A DNA stretch of 47,283 bases from positions 1 through 47,283 of the forward strand of contig CAJTTU010000019.1 in the NCBI GenBank assembly GCA_910579325.1, read 5' to 3'. Below are positions 24,650 to 32,902 of this stretch, piece by piece. Numbering within the stretch: the first letter of the stretch is position 1; each line of letters starts with the position of its first letter. The notes below the pieces were generated by a model. It was given only the letters and a program-made list of their open reading frames with translations. It ran no database searches and was not told the origin of the DNA. The position numbers and the translations under genes are program-made. Source of the DNA: an uncultured Lachnospiraceae bacterium. GTDB lineage: Bacteria; Bacillota; Clostridia; Lachnospirales; Lachnospiraceae.

Positions 24650-24994
24650 ATGGATTTCAGATGGTTTCAGCCATTGCATGTAAAAAATATTTCCGGAAAA
24701 AAAGCGGAGAAAGTCATTCGCAGGATCAGCCAGAATCATTTTGAAAAAAATGCCTGGCTGATCGTGCTGCCTTTTGGGGAGCATAACCTGTTTGATATTT
24801 ATCCCGCTTATGTTTTTTTGCAGAAAGAGTTTCCCTCTTATCAGGCTGATGTGATCGGGCTGGCGAAAAGCAGAGGACATGCCGTGGAGCTGGCCGCGGA
24901 GCTGGTGCAGGAGGTGTATCAGGCCACGGGCGGCTTTGACACCAGGACATACTACCGGAGCAAGATGCAGTGGACGAACTGCAGGGAGGCCTGA
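24650..24994 (+). CDS. Conserved hypothetical protein
   Basis: I do not recognise this 114-residue protein. It starts MDFRWFQPLHVKNISGKK and has a compact alpha/beta look without signal peptide or membrane span; the segment WLIVLPFGEHNLFDIYPAYV looks like a buried strand-helix unit. It follows cinA by seven bases and precedes the DUF2953 gene by three, so it is probably cotranscribed. Good codon use and tight spacing support a real gene. Confidence 0.6.
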   Translation: MDFRWFQPLHVKNISGKKAEKVIRRISQNHFEKNAWLIVLPFGEHNLFDIYPAYVFLQKEFPSYQADVIGLAKSRGHAVELAAELVQEVYQATGGFDTRTYYRSKMQWTNCREA

Positions 24995-24997
24995 CGG

Positions 24998-26080
24998 ATG
25001 CTTCATGGAATTCTGTTTATACTGAAAATCATAGGGATTCTGCTGCTGTCCGTGCTGGGGCTGATTCTTGCCGTGACGCTGCTGGTACTGCTGGCGCCGG
25101 TGAGATACCGCCTGAAGGCTTCGGTGCTGGAAAAAAATCCGGATGTGGACCTGCGGATTACCTGGCTGCTGCACCTGCTGTCCGTCAGGGCACGCTATCA
25201 TCCCAAAGGAGGCCCCTTTGACCTGTCTGTCAGGATATTGGGAATCCGGCTGGGCGGAAGAAAAAAGAGCGGGGAAGACGGGGATGGAGACGAGGACGGT
25301 GAAATAAAGCTTCGGGACCGAGCCGAAGAAGGAACCGAACAGGAAGACAGCGACGACGAGTTTGGGGAAGAACAGTTGCTGGAGCTGTTGGAAAAGGGGC
25401 TGGAGGATACGGACGGTTTGCCGGAAGGAAATGCGGGAGCCGCGGAACCGGATGATACGTCGGCTGACCAGGGAAACGGAGCAGCGCAGGCTGACAGGTT
25501 AACGGCAGAGCCTGATGAAGAAGACTGGGAACGGCTGTTCGCCGAGAATGAAACGAATTCGGGAGCTTTTGATATGGGAAAAGCTTTTGGGACGGAAAAG
25601 GAAAAATTTTCCGCGACCGACAGGCTCAGGAAGATCATTGATAAAATAAGAAGCAGTTTTCAGGGGATTCCGGAAAAAGCGGAAAAGCTGAAACGGAGCG
25701 CAGAGAAGCTGGCGGAGAAGAAAAACAGCCTGGTGGAATTGATTCAGGATGCGGACAATCAGAGTCTGTTCCGGCTTTTATTAAAGCAGACCGGCGGCGT
25801 GTTCCGCCATATCCGGCCCAGGAAGCTGCGGCTGTATCTGCATTTTGGATTTACGGACCCGTCGCTGACCGGAAAGCTTTTGGGATACGCGTCGATATTT
25901 TACGCATACTATTATAAAACCGTGGACCTTGTGCCGGAATTTCAGACGGACACATTGATTTTGGAGGGAAATCTGTATGCGAAGGGACGCGTCCGGGCAG
26001 GAACGCTTCTGTGTAAGGGCGTTCGATTGCTGTTTAACAGAGGATGCCGGAAGATGATCAAACGAGTTTTGAAGAAATAG
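24998..26080 (+). CDS. DUF2953 membrane protein
   Basis: A 360-residue protein with an N-terminal membrane span (residues 8-33) followed by VRYRLKASVLEKNPDVDLRI, typical of DUF2953 (YtfI-like). Residues ~85-190 are a long acidic low-complexity stretch. The conserved C-terminal part includes RLYLHFGFTDPSLTGKLLG. Proteins of this family lie next to ytfJ in spore formers, as here; a direct function is not established. The start follows GGGAGG. Confidence 0.8.
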   Translation: MLHGILFILKIIGILLLSVLGLILAVTLLVLLAPVRYRLKASVLEKNPDVDLRITWLLHLLSVRARYHPKGGPFDLSVRILGIRLGGRKKSGEDGDGDEDGEIKLRDRAEEGTEQEDSDDEFGEEQLLELLEKGLEDTDGLPEGNAGAAEPDDTSADQGNGAAQADRLTAEPDEEDWERLFAENETNSGAFDMGKAFGTEKEKFSATDRLRKIIDKIRSSFQGIPEKAEKLKRSAEKLAEKKNSLVELIQDADNQSLFRLLLKQTGGVFRHIRPRKLRLYLHFGFTDPSLTGKLLGYASIFYAYYYKTVDLVPEFQTDTLILEGNLYAKGRVRAGTLLCKGVRLLFNRGCRKMIKRVLKK

Positions 26081-26190
26081 CATGAAATCGGAAGGGTTTG
26101 AACAGCTGCGGCAGCAAATGGGACAATGGCAATAGATGAAACGGAAGAGTGTTAAAACAATATTAATAATTCATATAGTCAGAGGATAAC

Positions 26191-26328
26191 CGGGCAGGCA
26201 GTAGCGGAACTGAATCGACAGCGGAAGCCCGTACATGTCCCGGAAGGATTTGCGGACACTTTAGTGGCCGAAAATTCTTCCAGATTCAGGGGACATGGGA
26301 GGGCAGTAGCGGAACTATAAATAGGAGG
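26191..26328 (+). ncRNA. Structured RNA-like repeat element, copy A, upstream of ytfJ
   Basis: The core folds as helix P1 CATGTCCC (26234-26241) with GGGACATG (26290-26297); P2 GGAAGGATTT (26242-26251) with AAATTCTTCC (26272-26281); and P3 CGG-a-CAC (26253-26259) with GTG-g-CCG (26264-26270), closed by a TTTA loop. A tail GGCAGTAGCGGAACT (26302-26316) follows just before the ribosome site. The same tail also occurs before the hairpin (26197-26211). Copy B near 27606 has the same fold with compensatory changes. I do not recognise the family; it may be a leader RNA or an interspersed repeat. Confidence 0.7.
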
Positions 26329-26335
26329 GCATGAT

Positions 26336-26731
26336 ATGGCGGAAAATCAATTTTCATCGACAGTGGAATCTTTGTTTAAAGGAATGGAAAACTTCGTCAC
26401 TACCAAGACGGTGGTCGGCGATCCGATTCAGCTTAAGGGGGCGGTGATTCTGCCTCTGGTGGACGTATCCTTCGGATGCGCGGCCGGAGCGAACAGTACA
26501 AATTCAAAAAACGGAGCCGGCGGCGGCCTGGGCGGCAAGATTACGCCGAGCGCGGTGCTGGTGCTTCAGAACGGTACGGCCAGACTGGTGAATATCAAGA
26601 ATCAGGATACCGTTACAAAGCTATTGGATATGGTGCCTGATCTGGTGAATAAGTTTACCAAATCTTCCGATCAGGAAGAGATAACCGACGAAGAGATTAT
26701 CAACGCGGTACAGAAGGACGAAGAAAAATAA
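26336..26731 (+). CDS. ytfJ: YtfJ/GerW family sporulation protein
   Basis: A 131-residue protein with the family pattern: VESLFKGMENFVTTKTVVGD, then ILPLVDVSFGCAAGAN, a Gly-rich loop (GAGGGLGGKITPSAVLV) and a short acidic tail. In Bacillus GerW/YtfJ is made in the developing spore and needed for normal germination. The ATG at 26336 follows AGGAGG at seven bases; a nearer out-of-frame ATG at 26331 is ignored. The leader carries the structured repeat copy A. Confidence 0.92.
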   Translation: MAENQFSSTVESLFKGMENFVTTKTVVGDPIQLKGAVILPLVDVSFGCAAGANSTNSKNGAGGGLGGKITPSAVLVLQNGTARLVNIKNQDTVTKLLDMVPDLVNKFTKSSDQEEITDEEIINAVQKDEEK

Positions 26732-26917
26732 TGGAGGATGCTGCCATAACCATATCCTGCACGATTTGCCGGATATGAATGGGACAGGACGCCAATACAT
26801 GAGATATGGATCTCTTGTGCGGGATGCGGAAAGAAAAGTTTTGACGGGGAAAAGATTAATGATTGGACGCCCCGGCGCATAGACTGTAATAACAGCATAA
26901 AAGGAGAAGCACAGGCG

Positions 26918-27061
26918 ATGAAGCGAATCTGCGGCCTGATACTGTTTTGTTTCGGAGGGGGCATGGCGCTGATGCTGTTTCTCCCGAAGACGCTGACGAC
27001 GCTGTGTTTTGTGATTGTGTGTCTGGTACTGGGTTATCAGTTATTTTGCGGCCCCTGTTAA
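26918..27061 (+). CDS. Small Cys-containing membrane peptide
   Basis: A 47-residue ORF starting MKRICGLILFCFGGGMAL and ending VLGYQLFCGPC. It has two hydrophobic halves separated by PKTLTT, so a two-span hairpin in the membrane is likely, with Cys at both ends. AAGGAG lies 12 bases upstream. Similar tiny proteins are common in Clostridia after ytfJ, to my recollection, but I know no function. The 186 bases before it hold no other convincing gene. Confidence 0.6.
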   Translation: MKRICGLILFCFGGGMALMLFLPKTLTTLCFVIVCLVLGYQLFCGPC

Positions 27062-27070
27062 AGCGATAAA

Positions 27071-27131
27071 AAGCCGTATGAAAAAATCCGCTAACTCTTG
27101 CGACAGTTATGCGGACTCTTTCATACGGCTT
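27071..27131. terminator. Bidirectional terminator between the membrane peptide and rpmB
   Basis: AAGCCGTATGAAA (27071-27083) pairs perfectly with TTTCATACGGCTT (27119-27131), and the interior extends the stem (TCCGC/GCGGA). The minus-strand side runs into a T-rich tail, so it mainly ends rpmB and can also serve the convergent plus-strand genes. Confidence 0.85.
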
Positions 27132-27142
27132 CTTAACATCTC

Positions 27143-27328
27143 TTAAGCTCTCTCAACTAAACCTGACTTTAAGCAGGATGTACATACATACATTTTTTTG
27201 GCAGCTCCGTTTACGTTCACCTTAACGGATTTTACGTTGCATCTCCACATTTTATTTGATCTTCTATGGGAGTGGCTCACGGCATTACCAAAATGAGCGC
27301 CTCTCTGACAAATAGCACATTTCGCCAT
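27143..27328 (-). CDS. rpmB: 50S ribosomal protein L28 (bL28)
   Basis: A 61-residue large-subunit protein. It starts MAKCAICQRGAHFGNAVSHS and continues with HRRSNKMWRCNV and MYVCTSCLKSG, so it is the Cys-containing, zinc-binding form with two CxxC motifs. The start follows an AGGAGG-type site. It is transcribed alone, divergent from asp23, which is its usual place in Firmicutes. Confidence 0.97.
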   Translation of the reverse strand: MAKCAICQRGAHFGNAVSHSHRRSNKMWRCNVKSVKVNVNGAAKKMYVCTSCLKSGLVERA

Positions 27329-27421
27329 CTTCGCACCTCCTTATATATAAGTTCCCTCAGATCGAAATGATCCCGCGGTCAATGGTATTGGACAGAAACA
27401 GACTGGCCCGCAACCTTACCT

Positions 27422-27450
27422 ATCATATCAAATATTTCAGAGAATTGCAA
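27422..27450 (-). promoter_or_regulatory. Promoter of rpmB
   Basis: On the minus strand TTGCAA (27445-27450) and TATGAT (27422-27427) are 17 bases apart, about 95 bases upstream of the rpmB start. Confidence 0.7.
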
Positions 27451-27589
27451 GCATAAAAACAGCCCCGGGACAAAAAAATAGAAAATAACCTTCCCAAATC
27501 AGGGATTAGCGGTTATAATATTGACGAGTATATATGTTAAGGAAATAAATGCCTTGTTTTAAAAAGGCAGTATTCGGTAGTTTATAAAA

Positions 27590-27697
27590 ACGGCAGCGGA
27601 CCGTACAAGCCCCGGAAGGATTTACAGACGCTTTAGCGGCTGAAAATTCTTCCAGTTAAGGGGCTTGGAAGGGGAGTTGCGGAACTTTATTAGGAGG
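27590..27697 (+). ncRNA. Structured RNA-like repeat element, copy B, upstream of asp23
   Basis: P1 CAAGCCCC (27606-27613) with GGGGCTTG (27660-27667); P2 GGAAGGATTT (27614-27623) with AAATTCTTCC (27644-27653); P3 CAG-a-CGC (27625-27631) with GCG-g-CTG (27636-27642), closed by a TTTA loop. Relative to copy A, two pairs in P1 and two in P3 are changed on both sides with pairing preserved. The tail GGAGTTGCGGAACT (27673-27686) ends five bases before the TAGGAGG ribosome site. Orientation matches asp23. Confidence 0.7.
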
Positions 27698-27704
27698 AAT
27701 ATGT

Positions 27705-28061
27705 ATGAAGTGTCGGATCTACAATAAATTAGGGGAAGTCCTGATCGATACGGAAGTGATTGCCCGCTATGCGGGTTCCGTGGCCATCGAGTGTTTTGGA
27801 ATCGTGGGGATGGCGGCGATCAGCATGAAGGACGGCCTGGTAAAGCTCCTGAAAAAGAACAGTCTGACACATGGCGTGAATGTAACCGTGGATAATAACC
27901 GGATCACCATCGATTTCCATGTGATCGTCGTATACGGCGTCAGCATTTCGGCCGTGGCGGATAATCTGATTGAAAACGTGAAGTATAAAGTCGAGCAGTT
28001 CACAGGCGCGCCCGTGGAGAAAATCAACATCTACGTTGAGGGCGTGCGGGTGATGGATTAG
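27705..28061 (+). CDS. Asp23/Gls24 family protein (YloU-like)
   Basis: A 118-residue cytoplasmic envelope-stress-type protein. The domain runs throughout: EVIARYAGSVAIECFGIVGM, then FHVIVVYGVSISAVADNL and the C-terminal NIYVEGVRVMD. The related staphylococcal Asp23 associates with the membrane. It sits directly before fakA, as yloU does in Bacillus. TAGGAGG precedes the ATG at 27705; a second ATG at 27701 is out of frame. Confidence 0.93.
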   Translation: MKCRIYNKLGEVLIDTEVIARYAGSVAIECFGIVGMAAISMKDGLVKLLKKNSLTHGVNVTVDNNRITIDFHVIVVYGVSISAVADNLIENVKYKVEQFTGAPVEKINIYVEGVRVMD

Positions 28062-28083
28062 TTTTTAAGGAGGATACGAACCA

Positions 28084-29805
28084 GTGGCTGTCTATAAAAT
28101 TGATGCTGATTTGCTGAAAAAAATGTTTCTGTCTGGCGCGAATAACCTGGATCTGAACAAAGAATGGATTAATGAACTGAATGTGTTCCCCGTTCCCGAC
28201 GGCGATACGGGCACGAATATGACGATGACGATTATGTCCGCGGCGAGAGAGGTGCAGGCCATCGAGCAGCCTACGTTAGAGAATCTGGCCAAGGCCATCT
28301 CTTCCGGTTCCCTGCGGGGCGCACGGGGAAATTCTGGCGTGATTCTGTCTCAGCTTCTGAGAGGATTCACAAAGGCCATCAAAAAACAGGATGCCATCGA
28401 TGTGCCTCTGATGGCGGATGCTTTCCAGAAGGCGGTGGAAACGGCTTACAAGGCGGTGATGAAACCGAAGGAAGGCACGATTCTGACCGTGGCGAAGGGA
28501 ATGGCGGACAAGGCCATCGAGCTGCGGGAGGAAGTCGACGATCTGGATGAGGCTCTCCGTCAGATTATCGAATACGGTGACAAGGTGCTGGCCCATACGC
28601 CGGAGCTGCTTCCTGTGCTGAAGGAGGCCGGCGTGGTGGATTCCGGCGGCCAGGGGCTGATGCAGGCCATGAAGGGCGCATACAGCGCCATGACCGGAAA
28701 AGAGATTGCTCCGGCCCAGGGAGGAGAAGCCCTTTCCGCCGGTTCGGGAGCAGGGGCGACTGGCAGCAGAGAGGCGTTTGAAGGTCAGGGACAGTCCGGG
28801 CTTGCGGATTTTGATATTAAATTTGGTTACTGCACGGAATTTATCATTAACCTGGAAAAAGAGATGGAGGACAGCGAGGAACAGGCGTTCAAGCAATATC
28901 TGGAGTCCATCGGCGATTCGATCGTGCTGGTGGCCGATGAGGAAATCGTGAAAGTACATGTGCATACCAATGATCCCGGTCTGGCCATTCAGAAGGCGCT
29001 GACCTACGGCTCCCTGTCCCGCATGAAGATTGACAATATGCGGGAGGAGCATCAGGAAAAACTGATCAAGGATGCCGGTCGTCTGGCCGCGGAGCAGAAA
29101 GCGGCGGAGGAAACAAGGACGGCAGAAAAGCCGACGGAGCCGAGAAAGCCCTATGGGTTTGTGGCAGTTTCCGTGGGCGAGGGTATGGACGCCATATTCC
29201 GTGATCTGGGTGTGGACTGCCTGATCACCGGCGGACAGACCATGAATCCCAGCACCGAGGATATGCTGAACGCCATCAATCAGGTAAATGCGGACACGGT
29301 ATTTGTCCTTCCGAATAATAAAAATATTATTCTGGCGGCTCAGCAGGCCCAGTCTCTGACAGAGGATAAGGAAGTGATCGTGGTTCCCACCAAGACCGTG
29401 CCCCAGGGAATTTCCGCCATTATCGGATTTTCTCCGGACCGGAGCGCAGAGGAAAATGCCAGGGAGATGGAGGAGGAGCTGAGTCTGGTGAAAACAGGCC
29501 AGGTCACTTATGCCGTGCGGGATACGGCCATCGACGGCAAGGAAATCCATGCGGGGGATATTATGGGCCTGGACGACCACACCATCGCGGCGGTGGGAAA
29601 TGACGTGACGGGCACGGCGCTGGAGCTTCTTTCTTCCATGGTGGACGAGGATTCGGAGCTGATTACGATTTATTACGGCAGCGATCTGGAAGAAGGGGAT
29701 GCGCAAGCATTTTATGAGAAGGTGCAGGAGGCTTACTCCGCCTGTGACGTGGAGCTGCAGAATGGCGGACAGCCAATCTATTATTATGTGATTTCGGTGG
29801 AATAA
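28084..29805 (+). CDS. fakA: Fatty acid kinase subunit A / DAK2-domain protein (YloV)
   Basis: A 573-residue kinase that, with a FakB fatty-acid carrier, phosphorylates exogenous fatty acids for phospholipid synthesis. The N-terminal DhaL-type kinase domain has FPVPDGDTGTNM with metal-binding Asp residues and GARGNSGVILSQLLRG. A middle domain has VKVHVHTNDPG, and the C-terminal domain resembles a DegV-like fold (LITGGQTMNPSTED, VFVLPNNKNI). Residues ~215-235 are a variable Gly/Ser linker. The start is GTG after AAGGAGG. No fakB gene is in the window. Confidence 0.93.
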   Translation: MAVYKIDADLLKKMFLSGANNLDLNKEWINELNVFPVPDGDTGTNMTMTIMSAAREVQAIEQPTLENLAKAISSGSLRGARGNSGVILSQLLRGFTKAIKKQDAIDVPLMADAFQKAVETAYKAVMKPKEGTILTVAKGMADKAIELREEVDDLDEALRQIIEYGDKVLAHTPELLPVLKEAGVVDSGGQGLMQAMKGAYSAMTGKEIAPAQGGEALSAGSGAGATGSREAFEGQGQSGLADFDIKFGYCTEFIINLEKEMEDSEEQAFKQYLESIGDSIVLVADEEIVKVHVHTNDPGLAIQKALTYGSLSRMKIDNMREEHQEKLIKDAGRLAAEQKAAEETRTAEKPTEPRKPYGFVAVSVGEGMDAIFRDLGVDCLITGGQTMNPSTEDMLNAINQVNADTVFVLPNNKNIILAAQQAQSLTEDKEVIVVPTKTVPQGISAIIGFSPDRSAEENAREMEEELSLVKTGQVTYAVRDTAIDGKEIHAGDIMGLDDHTIAAVGNDVTGTALELLSSMVDEDSELITIYYGSDLEEGDAQAFYEKVQEAYSACDVELQNGGQPIYYYVISVE

Positions 29806-29829
29806 AAGTGTGGCAGGGGAGGTGAGCAT

Positions 29830-31914
29830 ATGTCCGCATCTGGGCCGGGCGCTCCCTTGACGGCGCTGAAAGGAATTGGGGAGAAGACGGCGGCGTTGTT
29901 CGGGAAGCTGAATCTTGCGACGGTGGAGGATTTGCTGTCTTTTTACCCGAGAGCCTACGAAGCCTATGAGCCTCCGGCATATGCCGGTCAGCTGGAAGAG
30001 GGAAAGGTACAGGCCGTGCGGCTGCAGATCGGCGGCGATGTGACCGTAACCTGGGTGAAAAAGATGCAGATCATCAGAGCGACCGGCCGGGATATGACCG
30101 GGGCGGTGAAGCTGTGCTGGTTCAACATGCCTTATCTGAAAACCACCTTAAAGCCGGGAAGCGTCTATGTATTCCGGGGAAAAGCAGTGCGGGGGCGGTC
30201 CGGATATTCCATGGATCAGCCCCAGATGTACGCGCCGGACAGCTATGAAGCGCTGCAGGGGCAGCTGCGGCCGGTATATCCCATGACAAAGGGGCTTACC
30301 TCAAAAACCATTGGCCAGGCCGTAAGTCAGGCGCTTAAGGCCATGCCTGTCCGGAAAGATCCTCTGCCGGGCTGGGTCAGGGAGAAATACAGGCTGGCGG
30401 AATATAATTTCGCTCTCCGGCAGATTCATTTTCCCGACGACGAAAACAGTCTGGTTTTGGCAAGACGCAGGCTGGTATTTGACGAATTTTTCTTTTTTAT
30501 CCTCCGCGTACAGCAGTTAAAAGAAAACCGCGTGAAGAAACTGAATTCCTTTTCCATGACAGGCAGCGAATATGTGGAGCGTGTGCTTGACAGGCTTTCC
30601 TATCAGCTGACAGGGGCTCAGCAGAGGACCCTTCGGGAAGTGTTTACGGACATGGAAGGGGAAGGAGTGATGAACCGGCTGATACAGGGCGATGTGGGTT
30701 CCGGAAAAACCATTATCGCCTTTTTGGCGTTGCTGAAAGCGGCGGAGCACGGGTATCAGGGGGCGGTGATGGCGCCCACGGAAGTACTGGCCAAACAGCA
30801 TGACCAGGCCTTTCGGGAGCTGCTAGCCGGAAATGAGATTCCGCTGCGGGTGGAATTGCTGACCGGCTCGATGACGGCGAAGGAAAAGCGGCTGGCGTAT
30901 GAGCGGATTAAAAACCATGAGGCGGATATTGTGGTGGGCACCCATGCGCTGATTCAGCAGGGCGTGGAGTATGCCGATCTGGCGCTGGTGGTGACAGACG
31001 AGCAGCATCGTTTTGGCGTTCACCAGAGGGAAAGTCTGGGAGAAAAAGGGAAAGGGCAGGAGAACGGAAAAGACCCTCATACGCTGGTGATGAGCGCCAC
31101 GCCCATTCCCAGGACATTGGCGATTATTCTGTATGGAGATTTGGATATCTCGGTGATCGATGAACTGCCCTCCACCCGGCTGCCGATCAAAAACTGTGTG
31201 GTAGGCCCGGACAAGCTGCCGAATACCTATGAATTTTTGCGTAAGCAGGCGGAGCGGGGGCGGCAGGCCTATGTGATCTGCGCCATGGTGGAGGAGAGCG
31301 AGGCCATGGAGGCGGAGAATGTGACCGACTATGTGAAAACAGTGCGGAATCATCTGCCGGAGGGGATTACCGTGGCCTGCCTGCATGGCAAAATGAAGCC
31401 GAAGGAAAAGAACCAGATTATGGAGGATTTTGCCGCAGGAAAAATTCAGGTGCTGGTGTCCACCACCGTGGTAGAAGTGGGAATCAACGTGCCCAATGCC
31501 ACCGTCATGGTAATCGAGAATGCCGAGCGGTTCGGCCTGGCCCAGCTTCACCAGCTGCGGGGCCGGGTGGGGCGGGGAAGCCATCAGTCTTATTGTATTT
31601 TTATCAACCGCTCCGGGTCGAAGGCCAGCGAGAAGCGGCTGGATATTTTGAATCATTCTAATGACGGTTTTTTTATTGCTTCCGAGGATCTGAAACTGCG
31701 GGGGCCGGGGGATTTCTTCGGCGTGCGGCAGAGCGGCGTGATGGAGTTTCAGATCGGGGATATCTTTTCGGATTCCAATGTGCTGAAAGACGCTTCCGAG
31801 GCCGCGGCACTTTTGCTGACAGAGGACCCCGGGCTGGAACAGCCGGAGCATGGGGAGCTGCGCAGGATGATGGAATTGGATCGGGAGAGGATCAGGCAGG
31901 ATATCAGTTTATAG
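29830..31914 (+). CDS. recG: ATP-dependent DNA helicase RecG
   Basis: A 694-residue branch-migration helicase that rescues stalled forks. The N-terminal wedge domain includes LKGIGEKTAALFGKL and the OB-fold region. Helicase motifs are clear: GDVGSGKT (I), MAPTEVLAKQ (Ia), GTHALIQ, DEQHRFGVHQR (II), MSATPIPRTL (III) and the C-terminal QLRGRVGRG (VI). It follows fakA by 24 bases, as in many Firmicutes. A 20-base piece of the repeat-element tail lies just after its stop. Confidence 0.97.
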   Translation: MSASGPGAPLTALKGIGEKTAALFGKLNLATVEDLLSFYPRAYEAYEPPAYAGQLEEGKVQAVRLQIGGDVTVTWVKKMQIIRATGRDMTGAVKLCWFNMPYLKTTLKPGSVYVFRGKAVRGRSGYSMDQPQMYAPDSYEALQGQLRPVYPMTKGLTSKTIGQAVSQALKAMPVRKDPLPGWVREKYRLAEYNFALRQIHFPDDENSLVLARRRLVFDEFFFFILRVQQLKENRVKKLNSFSMTGSEYVERVLDRLSYQLTGAQQRTLREVFTDMEGEGVMNRLIQGDVGSGKTIIAFLALLKAAEHGYQGAVMAPTEVLAKQHDQAFRELLAGNEIPLRVELLTGSMTAKEKRLAYERIKNHEADIVVGTHALIQQGVEYADLALVVTDEQHRFGVHQRESLGEKGKGQENGKDPHTLVMSATPIPRTLAIILYGDLDISVIDELPSTRLPIKNCVVGPDKLPNTYEFLRKQAERGRQAYVICAMVEESEAMEAENVTDYVKTVRNHLPEGITVACLHGKMKPKEKNQIMEDFAAGKIQVLVSTTVVEVGINVPNATVMVIENAERFGLAQLHQLRGRVGRGSHQSYCIFINRSGSKASEKRLDILNHSNDGFFIASEDLKLRGPGDFFGVRQSGVMEFQIGDIFSDSNVLKDASEAAALLLTEDPGLEQPEHGELRRMMELDRERIRQDISL

Positions 31915-31918
31915 AATG

Positions 31919-31938
31919 GGAAGGGGAGTTGCGGAACT
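31919..31938 (+). repeat. Solo copy of the repeat-element tail, upstream of fic
   Basis: These 20 bases are identical to 27667-27686 in the asp23 leader, the last base of P1 plus the tail with its AGTT-GCGG-AACT hairpin. The upstream hairpin is absent because recG coding sequence occupies that position. As in the other copies, a ribosome site (AAAGGAGG, 31948-31955) follows within ten bases. Confidence 0.65.
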
Positions 31939-31960
31939 ATAATATAGAAAGGAGGCTGGT

Positions 31961-32695
31961 ATGAGCAATCACAAAGGGTGTCTGGATTTCCTTTTGGAAA
32001 GATTCAAAATAGAAAGAGAAAAATTTGACAGATCAGGCGTGTACGCATATACGCAGCGTTTACTTGCCTATAATTCAAATAAGATCGAAGGGAGTACGCT
32101 GACTGAGGAGCAGACGGCCTCATTGTTCGACCATGGAACTTTGCCGAAATCGGATGACTATTACAGGGCAAAAGATGTGGAAGAAATGAACGGTCATTTT
32201 TTGATGTTCAACAAAATGCTGGATACTTTAGATCAGAAGTTATGTCCGGTGCTGATCAAGCAATTTCATTATGAACTGAAGTCCGGCGTGTTTGAGGATC
32301 GGGCAAATGGATATGCGATTGGCGAATATAAAAGGCGTCCTAATATGATTGGGATGTACCAGACTGTCAGATCTGAGCATGTCGATCAGGAAATGTGTTT
32401 ATTAATGGACTGGTATGGCAGTCAGAAAATAAATATTTCCGTATTAGCCGAATTTCATGCCAGATATGAGAGTATTCATCCGTTTCAGGATGCAAATGGC
32501 AGGACAGGCAGATTGATTCTTTTCAGGGAGTGTCTGAAAAACCATATTGTACCGGTTGTGATCGAAGATGCGAACAGAAATGAATATCTGGACACATTGA
32601 AAGAATACAGAGAAGAAAAGTGCCTGAATAAATTAATCAGTTTGTTCGAAAAGGAGCAGCAGTTTTATTTGGAGAAATGCGAATATTTTATGTAA
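31961..32695 (+). CDS. Fic-domain protein with N-terminal inhibitory motif
   Basis: A 244-residue protein of the AMP-transferase (Fic) family. The active-site loop is HPFQDANGRTGR (residues 173-184), with catalytic His173 and the Asn-Gly-Arg phosphate-binding group. Near the N-terminus S39-NKI-E43-G44 fits the (S/T)xxxE(G/N) autoinhibitory helix that blocks ATP binding until released, so this looks like a self-inhibited, antitoxin-independent Fic. The start follows AAAGGAGG at five bases. It lies in an accessory pocket between recG and spoIVA and is somewhat A+T-richer than recG. The target is unknown. Confidence 0.9.
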   Translation: MSNHKGCLDFLLERFKIEREKFDRSGVYAYTQRLLAYNSNKIEGSTLTEEQTASLFDHGTLPKSDDYYRAKDVEEMNGHFLMFNKMLDTLDQKLCPVLIKQFHYELKSGVFEDRANGYAIGEYKRRPNMIGMYQTVRSEHVDQEMCLLMDWYGSQKINISVLAEFHARYESIHPFQDANGRTGRLILFRECLKNHIVPVVIEDANRNEYLDTLKEYREEKCLNKLISLFEKEQQFYLEKCEYFM

Positions 32696-32902
32696 TATTT
32701 GGAGAGGTTGTTCGTTTAGTTATAGTTAGATGTATATTTACTGTGAGCAGAGTGGAAGAAAAATAGATGCTGCAAATACTGAAAAATGCTTTTTGCTTTA
32801 TGAGAAATCAGCAAGGGGGATGGAAGCGAATGCAAATCATAATTAAATGATCTGATATGAAGAGAGTGAAACTGGATTATATATGGAAGGAATGGAGGTC
32901 CT

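Noticed and set aside
28276..29829. Long antisense frame over fakA
   Set aside because: It mirrors the G+C-biased codons of fakA, has no ribosome site and contains Arg/His/Gln-rich filler typical of antisense shadow frames.
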